This document shows, in pieces, positions 51,077-59,595 of a DNA stretch of 64,000 nt. Source of the stretch: Fontivita pretiosa (GTDB taxonomy: Bacteria; Planctomycetota; Phycisphaerae; Tepidisphaerales; Tepidisphaeraceae); NCBI RefSeq assembly GCF_050410795.1, contig NZ_CP191258.1, positions 4,836,001 to 4,900,000 of the forward strand, in the 5' to 3' direction. The position numbers were made by a program, and so were the translations under genes. The notes beneath the pieces were generated by a model. It made no database searches. It was not told the DNA's origin and was given only the letters and a program-made list of their open reading frames with translations. Position 1 is the first letter of the stretch, and each line of letters opens with the position of its first letter.

Positions 51077-53019
51077 GGTCGTGTCCGTGAATCGCCTGGG
51101 CTGTTGGTTTTGATTCCTGCCGGCGCGACGGCGGCGCGTGGCGTGACCGGTTGCGGCGCGGCGGACTGCTGAAATCGCTGTAGCCGAGGTTGCTTTCGCA
51201 ACGCAGGCTGCGTCGTCGGCTCGGTGGGGGTGATCGGTCCGGGCGGCGGGGGGATCGCCTGCCCGACGCCCAGATCGTTGCCCGGGTAGCTCGCTGGCGA
51301 ATGCGGCACATTGTGGCAGGTCAGGTAGCACAATCCGCTCCGAGGGCCGGTGGTTCGATACTCGAGCCGGCCGGTTACGCTGTCCGGGCGAACCACCGTC
51401 GTGTCGAAATTGATCAGATGCGCATTGTTGGTCGTGTTGCCCTGCGTGGAGCTGATGCCATGGGCGTCGTGGCAGACCGAGCAGGGCGTGCGCTGATCGA
51501 CGATGTGCCTGGCGTGGCCGGAGAATGACTCGTTGGCGAGAATGCTGGCCCGGTCGTGACAGCGGTAGCACAGGGCGTAGGCGGTGGCGCTTTCGGTGGT
51601 TCCGTCGAGGGTGTCGTATCGGGCGACCAGAAGCGGCGGGGAATTGGATCCGTGCGGCCCGGCCGGGCCTGTGCCACCGGCCGTCGATCCGGTGTCGGAC
51701 GAGTGACAATCGGTGCAGTAAATGAGGCTGGCGGTGGTTAATCCACCGCGCAGGCTCGGCACGTCGCTGTTTTTTCCGGCGGCCTGGACGGGATGGAACG
51801 AGACCGCCGATGGCGCAAACTCCAGCCTTGTGTTGTTCTGCACGATCTGGCGGGTGATGCCGGAGGCGACGACCGGCGCGTCGCCGTGGCACTTGAAGCA
51901 GACTTCGTACTGGAACTGCGCGGTGGGCACCAGTGCTCCGGCGCCATTGACGCCGCTGACCTGGCCCAGCTTCGGTGAGATCATCGGAGCGCTGGCCTGG
52001 CCTGTCTGCATCGTGTGCGATTCATGACAACTGGCGCAGGTGATGTCCTGCGGGCCGGGGTTGGCCTGACCGCCCGGACTTGAGCCTTCTTCGGGGATCA
52101 TGGGTCCACGTTCGGGAGGGCGGTAGTGCCGGCTGAGCTTCAGCAGATCCGGCGCGACGTTTTCGCCGGGCCAGTCGCTGGGCTGCGATGAGTGACACGT
52201 CAGGCATGTTTCCGATGCATTCACGCCGCGCAGCAGCAGCGCGGCGCTGGGTGCACTGTGCATCTGATGACACGACGCGCAGGCGGCATGGGCGGCGATG
52301 TTCGTGTCCTGAGGCTGGTGACAGGCATTGCATAACTGGGAGTTGGCATTGTTCATCACCAGGAACTTGCCGTTGGCATCGTTGTGCGGATCGTGACAGC
52401 TCGTGCACTGAAGCTCCTGATTGCGGTCGAGCTTGACGGCAGGCGGAAGCTGCGAAGGGAGCTTGATCTTCGGGTCCTGGGCGCTGAGCGTCGCATCGTA
52501 GCGGAAAGAAACCGGATGATCGTCGGAGAGATCGGTGCCGAGGTTGCCCTGCCCTGGCGGCAGCGTGGTGATCCCGCCGGCCATCGCGATCGGCTGGCTG
52601 CGCGAGAGGACCGATCCGACGGCGATGGTCCCGTCATGACAACTCAGGCAGAGTTTCGACGAGCCGGTGGGTTGGCCCGGGCGGGCCTGAAGCGAACTGC
52701 TGGCGTACGGCGTGTACACATTCACCGGCACATTGCGGTTCCACAGCGGCTGGATCGGCGAGGCATTGTGGGGGGTGTGACAGAAGATGCAGATTTCCTG
52801 CTCGGCCACGGCGCGAATCGCGCCCGGACCGGAAGCCGAGAGATTGTGCTTGCTGTTGATGATGCTGCTGGCCTGTTGCGCCAAGGCGCCATCGCTGAAA
52901 CAGAACATCATCATGAAAACCACCGAGCATACCCAAGGCATGCCGAGTACACGAAAGAAGCGCAGGCTCGTGTGCGTGCATCCCGCTTGAGCTGCGCGGC
53001 TGGTCATTAGTCGTCTCAT
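51073..53019 (-). CDS. Multihaem c-type cytochrome (11 CXXCH plus one CXXXCH)
   Basis: A secreted 648-residue cytochrome. The signal peptide ends near SDGALAQQ. Haem motifs in order: CIFCH, CLSCH, CTSCH, CNACH, CASCH, CLTCH, CASCH, CFKCH, CTDCH, CYRCH, CSVCH and finally CYLTCH, a CXXXCH. The first four form a module (CHTPHNA, LCLSCHDGT, DHPV, CTSCHDPH) that reappears in two nearby genes. GGAGG lies 8 bases before the ATG. It overlaps the NHL gene upstream and the small membrane gene downstream by four bases each. It probably carries electrons across or outside the outer membrane together with the beta-barrel. Confidence 0.92.
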   Translation of the reverse strand: MRRLMTSRAAQAGCTHTSLRFFRVLGMPWVCSVVFMMMFCFSDGALAQQASSIINSKHNLSASGPGAIRAVAEQEICIFCHTPHNASPIQPLWNRNVPVNVYTPYASSSLQARPGQPTGSSKLCLSCHDGTIAVGSVLSRSQPIAMAGGITTLPPGQGNLGTDLSDDHPVSFRYDATLSAQDPKIKLPSQLPPAVKLDRNQELQCTSCHDPHNDANGKFLVMNNANSQLCNACHQPQDTNIAAHAACASCHQMHSAPSAALLLRGVNASETCLTCHSSQPSDWPGENVAPDLLKLSRHYRPPERGPMIPEEGSSPGGQANPGPQDITCASCHESHTMQTGQASAPMISPKLGQVSGVNGAGALVPTAQFQYEVCFKCHGDAPVVASGITRQIVQNNTRLEFAPSAVSFHPVQAAGKNSDVPSLRGGLTTASLIYCTDCHSSDTGSTAGGTGPAGPHGSNSPPLLVARYDTLDGTTESATAYALCYRCHDRASILANESFSGHARHIVDQRTPCSVCHDAHGISSTQGNTTNNAHLINFDTTVVRPDSVTGRLEYRTTGPRSGLCYLTCHNVPHSPASYPGNDLGVGQAIPPPPGPITPTEPTTQPALRKQPRLQRFQQSAAPQPVTPRAAVAPAGIKTNSPGDSRTRP

Positions 53020-54086
53020 GGCCGTGCCTCCGGCAGATAATCAAATACCTGCACGCGCCTGTTATAGGAATCGGCAATCCAGATGCGGTTGTTGGGGTCG
53101 ATGTGGATTCCGGCAGGCAGCCAGAACTCGCCCGGGCCGGTGCCTTCCTGTCCGAAGTCCAGCAGCAGGTTTCCGTCGGCATCGAAGATCTGTACCGCCT
53201 CGAAGTGGGCATCGACCACATAAAGATGGTTTTCGGAATCGGTGGCGATGCCCTTGGGCTGTCCGAAGTACCCCGGCAAATCGCCCTTGCGTCCGATCTG
53301 TCGAAGCGGCCGCAGGTCCGGGTCGAACTGAAGCACGCGGAAGTTGAGCGAATCGCTGACGTAGATTCGTCCGGCGCGGTCGAGGGCGACGTTGGTGGGA
53401 AAGTTGAACTCTGCCGGGCCGGTGCCGCGGTGCCCGAAGCGGCTGACCAGCCGACCGTCGCGTGAGAGCACCACGAGCTGATGCAGTTCTGCATCGGCGA
53501 CGTAAAGTCGATCGCGCGGCGGGTCGATCGCCAGCCCGCAGGGGCGCGAGAGGAACTGTCCGCCGATCTGGCCAACCGTCTTTCCCGAGCCGTCGAAGAC
53601 GTAGATGCGTCCGCCGATCGAGTCGGCGACGTAGAGCTGGCTGGTGGTGCTGTCCCACGCCAGCCCCACCGGCTGAGAGAAAGGCTCGTACCGCTCAGAC
53701 GGCTTCCACTGGGCGTACTGACGAGTCGCCAGGTCAAAAACGTGGACGAGCTGGGCGTTGCTGTCGGCGACAAACAGGCGGTGCTTGCCGTCGGTGCATA
53801 CCGCATAGGGTGTGAGCATGGAACGGATCGGTCGCTTGCCGAAGATCGCCTCGCTGAGGCGACGGGTCAGCGGCACGGCCGGCTTGAGGTCGGCACTGGT
53901 GGCGATCTGTCCGACATAGCGAATTCGCGGGGGTTCCGGCGGCCCGGGCCAGACGATCGGCTTTTGCGGCGGGGGGAAGATCACGCCCGCGGGCTTGGCG
54001 CAGCCGACCATCCATGTCCCCGCCACCAGCAGAGCCAGCCATCCTATTGCGCTGAACAGGCATCGGATCCGTTGCGCGGCGCGCAT
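53016..54086 (-). CDS. NHL-repeat beta-propeller lipoprotein (second of two)
   Basis: A 356-residue propeller. The N-terminus MRAAQRIRCLFSAIGWLALL leads to a lipobox-like VGCAKP. Six NHL blades follow, for example PVGLAWDSTTSQLYVADSIG, PCGLAIDPPRDRLYVADAEL, PTNVALDRAGRIYVSDSLNF, PKGIATDSENHLYVVDAHFE and PAGIHIDPNNRIWIADSYNR. GGAGG precedes the ATG, which shares one base with the stop of the beta-barrel gene. NHL proteins recur beside multihaem cytochromes and porins in metal-reducing bacteria, where they probably organise the complex. Confidence 0.9.
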   Translation of the reverse strand: MRAAQRIRCLFSAIGWLALLVAGTWMVGCAKPAGVIFPPPQKPIVWPGPPEPPRIRYVGQIATSADLKPAVPLTRRLSEAIFGKRPIRSMLTPYAVCTDGKHRLFVADSNAQLVHVFDLATRQYAQWKPSERYEPFSQPVGLAWDSTTSQLYVADSIGGRIYVFDGSGKTVGQIGGQFLSRPCGLAIDPPRDRLYVADAELHQLVVLSRDGRLVSRFGHRGTGPAEFNFPTNVALDRAGRIYVSDSLNFRVLQFDPDLRPLRQIGRKGDLPGYFGQPKGIATDSENHLYVVDAHFEAVQIFDADGNLLLDFGQEGTGPGEFWLPAGIHIDPNNRIWIADSYNRRVQVFDYLPEARP

Positions 54087-56191
54087 CAGAACTCCCTCCT
54101 GATGCCGATCTCCAGGAACTGGAACGTGTTGTCCTGGAATTCGGTCTGAACCATCGTGTTTCGCAGCAGCGTGTAGATGTAGGTCTGACGGTGCCGCCAT
54201 TGTAGCTCCAGTTGCTGCTCCCATCCGTTGGTCTCGCCACGCAGCTCGTCCTGTTCATTGCGATACAGCACCGAGACCGAGCCCCACAGTCGCGGGCTGA
54301 AGCGGTGCTGGACCTGCGCGACGAGAATCAGCAGGTTCAGCGTGTCGTCCTCGTCGGGGTAGGAAACGATGTGGTAGCTGGCGTCAAGATTAAGCGTGGT
54401 GTCGATGCGGATCCGATCGGTGTACCGCGCCATGAACCGCGTGGCGTCGAACGGAGAGATCGTGGCGTCATGCCATTGCTGCTCGGCGCTGAGCGTAAGG
54501 TGCCACGGGCGGATCGCATATTCGATCCCATACAGCACATCGGTGTAGGAGTTGGGCACAATCTGGATTGGCGTGTCGGAATCGATCGTCTGATCCTGCT
54601 CGCTGTAGCGGGCGTAGACCGAAACGCCCTGAAGCGCGCCCTGTTCAATGGTGTAGCGGCCACCGATGTAAAATCCGTTGGTTGTCGTGGTGTTTCCGCC
54701 CAGCGGCTGAAGCTGGTAGTCCAGCAGGATGGTCTGTCCATTGGTGATTCGTCCGCCGATCACGCGGTCGATTTCGAGTCGATCCGGAAAGGCGCGAACC
54801 GTGTAGTCCAGCCCCTCCTGGTAGATGATCAGTCCGGTACTGTCGGTAATGACCAATGATCCGGGGATCACACCGCTTCGGGGAATGATGATCGGTTGTG
54901 GATCGTTGAACGTGCGCGGATCGTCGATCACGAAAGTCTGCTGGGTCTGCGGATCATTGCGCTGCTCGTTCCATCCATAACCCAGGGCTGCGGTGAACAC
55001 GCCCAGGGGAACTTTCTTGCGGTAATCGAAGTCAATGTTGGCGAAGGTCTGGAAGCTGTCCCCGCCGCTGTTGCGATCCGTCTGCTGGATGCCGACTTCG
55101 CCGGTGGTGACCAGGCTGCGATACAGGCGATGGATGAATCCGGCGGTTCCGCGGTGGGTCAGCTCTTCGGTGTCCTGGAACGACTGCTGATCCAGCGTGT
55201 ACTGATATCGCGTGGTGAAGCTATCGGAATGTTCCAGCCGCAGCAGCTCGGCCCAGTGGAGTCGGCGGATGACAAAGTCGCCGCTCTGGTCGAAGTAGTT
55301 GACGGACGAATTGAGGCTGCTGCGGTCGTTTCGGCCGAATTCCATCGAGTGCGACAGGGTCGCGTCGTGGTTGACGAACTCGTGACTGCCGATCCCACGT
55401 GTGGTTTCCTGGACCTGGTTGAAGGTGTAGTCCCATGTCCAGAACTGGTTGACGGTTGGACGCGCCTCGCTGTGCCAGATGAATGTGTTCTGCGTCAGGT
55501 CGAAGTCGCCGATCCCGCTTTCATCGATCCCGCTCTGCTGCTGCTCCTGGTGAAAGGCCTCCAGCCGGGTAGGCACGGCCTTGGAGCGCAGCTCGAGAAT
55601 GCCTCCGTGCGTGGTGATGGTATTATCCAGGGTCGGACCCAACTCCCGTGTCACAAGCTGCCTGCTGCGGCGGCTGTACAGCGTCAGCGGCGTGTCCTCC
55701 TTGCGGAGAATGGTGGCATTGGCGTCCCACTCGTAGAGGGTGCCGAACTGGCTGTCACTCAGGCCGTCGCTGTCGGTCCAGCTCTGAGTCAGCCCGAACG
55801 ACCCGGCCAGATTCAACTCCACCAGATTTGGGTGGTAGATGTACCCGTTGCTCCAGAGGCTGAAGGTTTCCTCGAAGCGGTCTTCGGTGAACGTTGTTTT
55901 TGGTCCATCGTCGGGATCGACGGTGTCGGACTGGCGGCGATACAGCAGCTCCAGCTCGGCGTGGGTGATCTGAAGCGAGAACGGGTCCCGCCGCTGGCGT
56001 TGCCCGAAGACGATGGGGCCGGCATCCTGCGCCCGGGCCGGCCGGATCATCGGCCCCAACGCCATGGTCAGCAAGGCGCCTGCCCATATCAGAGCCGCGC
56101 TTGCCGCACTTCGCGGCACCCGCGCGGCGCGCGCGACAAGACCCGGAACATCACGACGGCGGAACAGCCCACCACGCCGTCGCCGGCTCAT
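54086..56191 (-). CDS. Outer-membrane beta-barrel protein of the cytochrome operon
   Basis: A 701-residue protein with a basic N-terminus and signal-like hydrophobic segment (SAALIWAGALLTMALGPMIR). The rest is alternating beta-strands with aromatic belts (NQFWTWDYTFNQVQETTRGI, SDSFTTRYQYTLDQQSFQDT, FYIGGRYTIEQGALQGVSVY, RLWGSVSVLYRNEQDE) and a C-terminal phenylalanine (FLEIGIRREF), the usual barrel-insertion signal. It lies between a pentahaem lipoprotein and an NHL protein in an overlapping operon, which is the arrangement of porin-cytochrome conduits. No sequence family recognised, so the barrel call is structural inference. Confidence 0.8.
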   Translation of the reverse strand: MSRRRRGGLFRRRDVPGLVARAARVPRSAASAALIWAGALLTMALGPMIRPARAQDAGPIVFGQRQRRDPFSLQITHAELELLYRRQSDTVDPDDGPKTTFTEDRFEETFSLWSNGYIYHPNLVELNLAGSFGLTQSWTDSDGLSDSQFGTLYEWDANATILRKEDTPLTLYSRRSRQLVTRELGPTLDNTITTHGGILELRSKAVPTRLEAFHQEQQQSGIDESGIGDFDLTQNTFIWHSEARPTVNQFWTWDYTFNQVQETTRGIGSHEFVNHDATLSHSMEFGRNDRSSLNSSVNYFDQSGDFVIRRLHWAELLRLEHSDSFTTRYQYTLDQQSFQDTEELTHRGTAGFIHRLYRSLVTTGEVGIQQTDRNSGGDSFQTFANIDFDYRKKVPLGVFTAALGYGWNEQRNDPQTQQTFVIDDPRTFNDPQPIIIPRSGVIPGSLVITDSTGLIIYQEGLDYTVRAFPDRLEIDRVIGGRITNGQTILLDYQLQPLGGNTTTTNGFYIGGRYTIEQGALQGVSVYARYSEQDQTIDSDTPIQIVPNSYTDVLYGIEYAIRPWHLTLSAEQQWHDATISPFDATRFMARYTDRIRIDTTLNLDASYHIVSYPDEDDTLNLLILVAQVQHRFSPRLWGSVSVLYRNEQDELRGETNGWEQQLELQWRHRQTYIYTLLRNTMVQTEFQDNTFQFLEIGIRREF

Positions 56192-56901
56192 GGCCTGCCC
56201 CCCGTGTCCTGCGGGACGGTCGTCGGCTGGTCGATCGGGGCGGCTGGCGCGGATGTATCTGTGATCGAGTTTACGCCCTCGCGAAGCAGCCCATGCTTCT
56301 GTCCTCCGTGAGCTACATGGCAGCTCAGACAGCTCTTATCCGGCATGAAATGTTCAGGCGGCTGAGCGCTGAGCAATTCGCGGTCGTGGCATTGCGTGCA
56401 GACCGCTGGTGCAGCCTGCTTCAGCAGCCCGGCGATGCTTGACTCATGTGGCGTGTGACACCAGAGGCACTCCACCGCCGCCACCGGACCGTGCATCACG
56501 GGATACTGTGTTGGCGTGTTCTGGTGACACTTGAGGCAGATCGAAGGCTCCAGCCGCTGAAAGCTCTCGAAGCTGCCCGAGGCGCCCTCGTGGCAGGATT
56601 GACATTGATTGTCGGCGTAGGGCTTGTGCAGAACCACCGAGAGTCGAACCGCGCCCGGCGCGCCGGGGCCGATCGGGTTTCCTTCCTCATCGACGGCGCC
56701 GGCGAGCTGCGGGGGTGCATTGGGGTCGGGCACGCCATCGAAAAAGAAGCTCAGCACCCGGTAGCGTCGTTCGGGAGTGCACCCGGCCCAGGTTCCCACG
56801 CACAGCCACAGCATCAGCGACAGCCACCATAATAACCGGCGTCCATCGGACCGCGTTCTGCCCGATTGGTTGGCGTCGATGGTCCGGTTCGATCGGTTCA
56901 T
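56188..56901 (-). CDS. Pentahaem c-type cytochrome lipoprotein
   Basis: A 237-residue protein with N-terminal hydrophobic helix and lipobox-like WAGCTP near residue 41. Five CXXCH motifs: CQSCH, CLKCH, CLWCH, CTQCH and CLSCH, the last followed by VAHGGQKHG. The spacing and CHTPHE/CHVAHGG phrases fit the doubled-CXXCH class. The stop overlaps the beta-barrel start (ATGA). It would sit on the periplasmic face and could pass electrons to the barrel-embedded or external cytochrome. Confidence 0.9.
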   Translation of the reverse strand: MNRSNRTIDANQSGRTRSDGRRLLWWLSLMLWLCVGTWAGCTPERRYRVLSFFFDGVPDPNAPPQLAGAVDEEGNPIGPGAPGAVRLSVVLHKPYADNQCQSCHEGASGSFESFQRLEPSICLKCHQNTPTQYPVMHGPVAAVECLWCHTPHESSIAGLLKQAAPAVCTQCHDRELLSAQPPEHFMPDKSCLSCHVAHGGQKHGLLREGVNSITDTSAPAAPIDQPTTVPQDTGGRP

Positions 56902-56910
56902 GGTTGGCGG

Positions 56911-58233
56911 TCATCGGGTCTGCGGCGAGTTGGTGTCGGCAGGCCTTGTCGCTGCCGGCGAAGGCGATGCGGCGCCGACGTCCTCCTCCGGCGCGGGCTG
57001 CGTCGCCGGCGCAGGAATCGGGCTGATCTTACCGTCGGTGGCCACGCCTGCCGAGAGCGGCACGATATCCTTGCTGGCGGCGATGTCGGCGACGGTCTTG
57101 CCCGGCTTCAGTCGCCCCAGGGCATAGACCGACACCTTGTTGGGGCCAAACTGGTTGGTGACCAGGATCAGCCGCTGGGCCTCAAATGCGGGATGGATGT
57201 ACGCGCTGAACAGATCCAGGTCCGCCTCGTGGACAGCGACACCGGCCGGCAGGTTCATGCTACCGGGATGGCCGCCGGCGCTTCCGAAAAACGTGTACAC
57301 GCGTCCCTGCTGATCAAAAAGCTGCACGTTTTGAAAGGCCGCATCCGCAACGTAGATGATTCCTTCGCTGTCCACGGCGACGTGCTTGGGTCGCACCAGT
57401 CCGCCTGCGTTGGCTGAGATCGTTCCAAACGCCGTCACCACGTTGCCCTGCCGGTCGAACTTTTGCAGGCGGCAGTTGAGCACGTCGGTGACATACAGGC
57501 AGCCGTCCTTGTCAACCGCGACGCCGAGCGGGCGGACGAACTGGCCGTCGCGGGTGCCCGGTTCCCCGACCGTGCGAAGCAGTTGTCCGGTGCGGCGGTC
57601 CAGCACCTCGATTCGCTGACCGCGGAAATCCGCCACGTACAGCTCGTTCTGGTAGACCGCCACGCCGACCGGCTTGAGATCCTTGTGTCCAAATTTGCCA
57701 ATCAGGCGATCCTGGGCATCGAAGACGTAGACCATCCCCTTGTCCTGGTCGGCGACGTACTTCACGCCGTCGTCGGCGATGGCGATGTCGGTGGGGCGCT
57801 CGAGGGTATCCGCGCCGCTTCGCCCCAGGATCAGCGTGCGGCGATTGCGCAGATCCAGGACGATCACCGCCCGTGCCCGCAGGTCGCAGACGTAGATCTT
57901 GCCCTGCCACATCTCCAGGCCATAAGGCTTGTTCAGGGCCAGAACCTGCTGGACTTCCTTGCCCAGAACCAGTTCATCCAGCTTGCTCTTAGGCGGTTCG
58001 ACGTCCTCGTTTTTTTCGAAGGAGACCAGAAACTGAATTCGGGGCTCGTCAGGATAGGGCGGCCAGAAGGCGGCTGTCTTGGGAGCCGCCGGGGGCTTGG
58101 CGGCACAGCCGCCGGCGAGCACGGCCAGGGCCAGCAGGGCGGATGCAAACCACGACCTGCCACCCGGTTTGGGTCCAATGGCCGATTGGATGATCGTACC
58201 AACGGTGCGGCGAGCCAGACGGGAGAGTCTCAT
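56911..58233 (-). CDS. NHL-repeat beta-propeller lipoprotein (first of two)
   Basis: A 440-residue propeller and first gene of the operon. The ATG at MRLSRLARR has GGAAGG eight bases upstream. The signal region ends in a lipobox LAGGCAAK near residue 43. Blades include PYGLEMWQGKIYVCDLRARA, PTDIAIADDGVKYVADQDKG, PVGVAVYQNELYVADFRGQR, PLGVAVDKDGCLYVTDVLNC and PKHVAVDSEGIIYVADAAFQ. A Pro/Ala-rich tail closes it. It shares the opening WPPYPDEPRIQFLVSFEK with the other propeller (WPGPPEPPRIRYVGQIAT), so the two are paralogues. Confidence 0.9.
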   Translation of the reverse strand: MRLSRLARRTVGTIIQSAIGPKPGGRSWFASALLALAVLAGGCAAKPPAAPKTAAFWPPYPDEPRIQFLVSFEKNEDVEPPKSKLDELVLGKEVQQVLALNKPYGLEMWQGKIYVCDLRARAVIVLDLRNRRTLILGRSGADTLERPTDIAIADDGVKYVADQDKGMVYVFDAQDRLIGKFGHKDLKPVGVAVYQNELYVADFRGQRIEVLDRRTGQLLRTVGEPGTRDGQFVRPLGVAVDKDGCLYVTDVLNCRLQKFDRQGNVVTAFGTISANAGGLVRPKHVAVDSEGIIYVADAAFQNVQLFDQQGRVYTFFGSAGGHPGSMNLPAGVAVHEADLDLFSAYIHPAFEAQRLILVTNQFGPNKVSVYALGRLKPGKTVADIAASKDIVPLSAGVATDGKISPIPAPATQPAPEEDVGAASPSPAATRPADTNSPQTR

Positions 58234-58605
58234 GATGGCAACCTTCCAGATCGTGCGGATTCGGTCCTGACACTTGTCCATTCACCAGACCAGCCAGGCG
58301 ACCTTGCGACGGCGGCGGGCCGGTGAATCCACGGGCGGCACTTGACCGATACGATATCGGCCTATGATTGTTCCACGCATGTCCCGAACCTGCCGCCGAG
58401 ACTGGGCCCGAAGCGGGCGTTGGTCCGGCGGTGTTGGTGTGGAACCGACGGGCGGGACATGAGCGGCCTGAGATTTTGAAAGAGCCGGTGAACTGCCCGT
58501 TGGGAATCGACCCGTGCCCTGCGAGAGCTTGTCAGGCCGTTCGCCGGGTCGGCGCCAGTGATGGCTGTCCGACCCGGCGACGGTCGCTCCCTGCGAACTC
58601 AGGGG
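58234..58605. other. Intergenic region between the tetrahaem gene and the NHL operon
   Basis: 372 bases, no credible gene. It must hold the operon promoter, although I cannot fix one. It contains a small dyad CCGATA-CGA-TATCGG (58346-58360) and the long hairpin at 58541-58580. Confidence 0.5.
58541..58580 (-). terminator. Hairpin after the tetrahaem cytochrome gene
   Basis: A perfect 12-bp stem (TCGCCGGGTCGG and complement) with a 16-base loop, starting 26 bases after the tetrahaem stop. No U tract follows, so a 3' stabilising or Rho-assisted terminator structure is more likely than a classic intrinsic terminator. Confidence 0.45.
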
Positions 58606-59268
58606 TCACTTCTTGTGGCAGTTCATGCACAGCGCCGAGCCGCTGACGGTACGCCCATCAACGGTCGTCGCCGGTCCGGAGTTGTTCACCCAGAGCATGT
58701 GCTGGGTGTTCTTGCGGTTGTGCGGCTCATGGCAGCTCGTGCAGCCGACCGCCAGCCGGCCGTCGGCCATCTTCCGCAGCGGCATAATCCGCTGGGCATC
58801 ACGCAGCGACGGATCCACCAGGTAGGCGGGGTTGGGCGTCGGCCAGATCGCATGCTCGCCGATCGGGTGATCGTTGGACAGGTCAGTGCCGATCAGGGCC
58901 TTGACGTTGCTGAGCTGCTGATTGCCGCTGAGCCCGCCGAAGCTGTCCAGCGCCACCGTGCCGTCATGGCAGCTCAGGCACAGGCGGCTGTTGGTATCGA
59001 CAGCGCCGGTCACGCCGTTGCCGCTGTCGTCCAGGTAAAGGGTATAGGTCGCGGTGGAGAGCTGGTGGTTCCACAGCGGCCCGCCGAGCACCACGCCGTT
59101 GGCGTCTTTCACGATCGCATTGTGCGGCGTGTGACACGGCAAGCAGATCTGATTCTGGGCCCAGCCGAAGGCGCCGAAGTCGTGCGCCGATCCGCTGATG
59201 CCCGCCTGGACGGTGCCTGCGAGCAGACACACCGCCAGGATTGCGGTAATGGATGCAAGCTGTTTCAT
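58606..59268 (-). CDS. Tetrahaem c-type cytochrome
   Basis: A 220-residue secreted cytochrome. MKQLASITAILAVCLLAGTV is the signal peptide, and AAGGAG precedes the ATG. Four CXXCH motifs: CLPCH (in CHTPHNA), CLSCH (CHDGT), CTSCH (CHEPHNR) and CMNCH at the very C-terminus. At least six extra histidines (SAHDFG, PHNA, NHQLS, DHPIGEH, EPHN, TQHML) could be distal ligands. The same four-haem pattern opens the large cytochrome at 51-53 kb. It may be a soluble periplasmic carrier or a polymer-forming extracellular cytochrome. Confidence 0.92.
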   Translation of the reverse strand: MKQLASITAILAVCLLAGTVQAGISGSAHDFGAFGWAQNQICLPCHTPHNAIVKDANGVVLGGPLWNHQLSTATYTLYLDDSGNGVTGAVDTNSRLCLSCHDGTVALDSFGGLSGNQQLSNVKALIGTDLSNDHPIGEHAIWPTPNPAYLVDPSLRDAQRIMPLRKMADGRLAVGCTSCHEPHNRKNTQHMLWVNNSGPATTVDGRTVSGSALCMNCHKK

Positions 59269-59595
59269 AGAATCATCTCCTTGAGATGCGAGAGGCGCCA
59301 GGGAGTTGGACGCGCGTCGCGTTGTTCATGGGCACGAGTCCCGCCGTCCAGTCCCGCCCGTCGGTTCCACACCATCTCGCACGACAGCAGCAAGCGCAGT
59401 ACCAGCCAGCAGGGCTGGAAATGCCCCTGTTTCTGAGGATTTTCGGCGACTCGACGCGTAAGCGGACTGGATAATCCCATTTTCAGGAAACTCGCCCCCA
59501 AGCCTCTCCCGCTTGAGCGAATCCCGCCCCCATTTGCCCAAGTCGCACATCCGGCGTGCCGATGCCAACTGCATCCGGAACGTCGGAGGGATGCG
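59269..59595. other. Divergent intergenic region between two cytochrome genes
   Basis: 327 bases. Apart from the Shine-Dalgarno of each flanking gene it contains a GATAAT (59473-59478) on the plus strand without a good -35. Nothing else recognisable. Confidence 0.45.
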
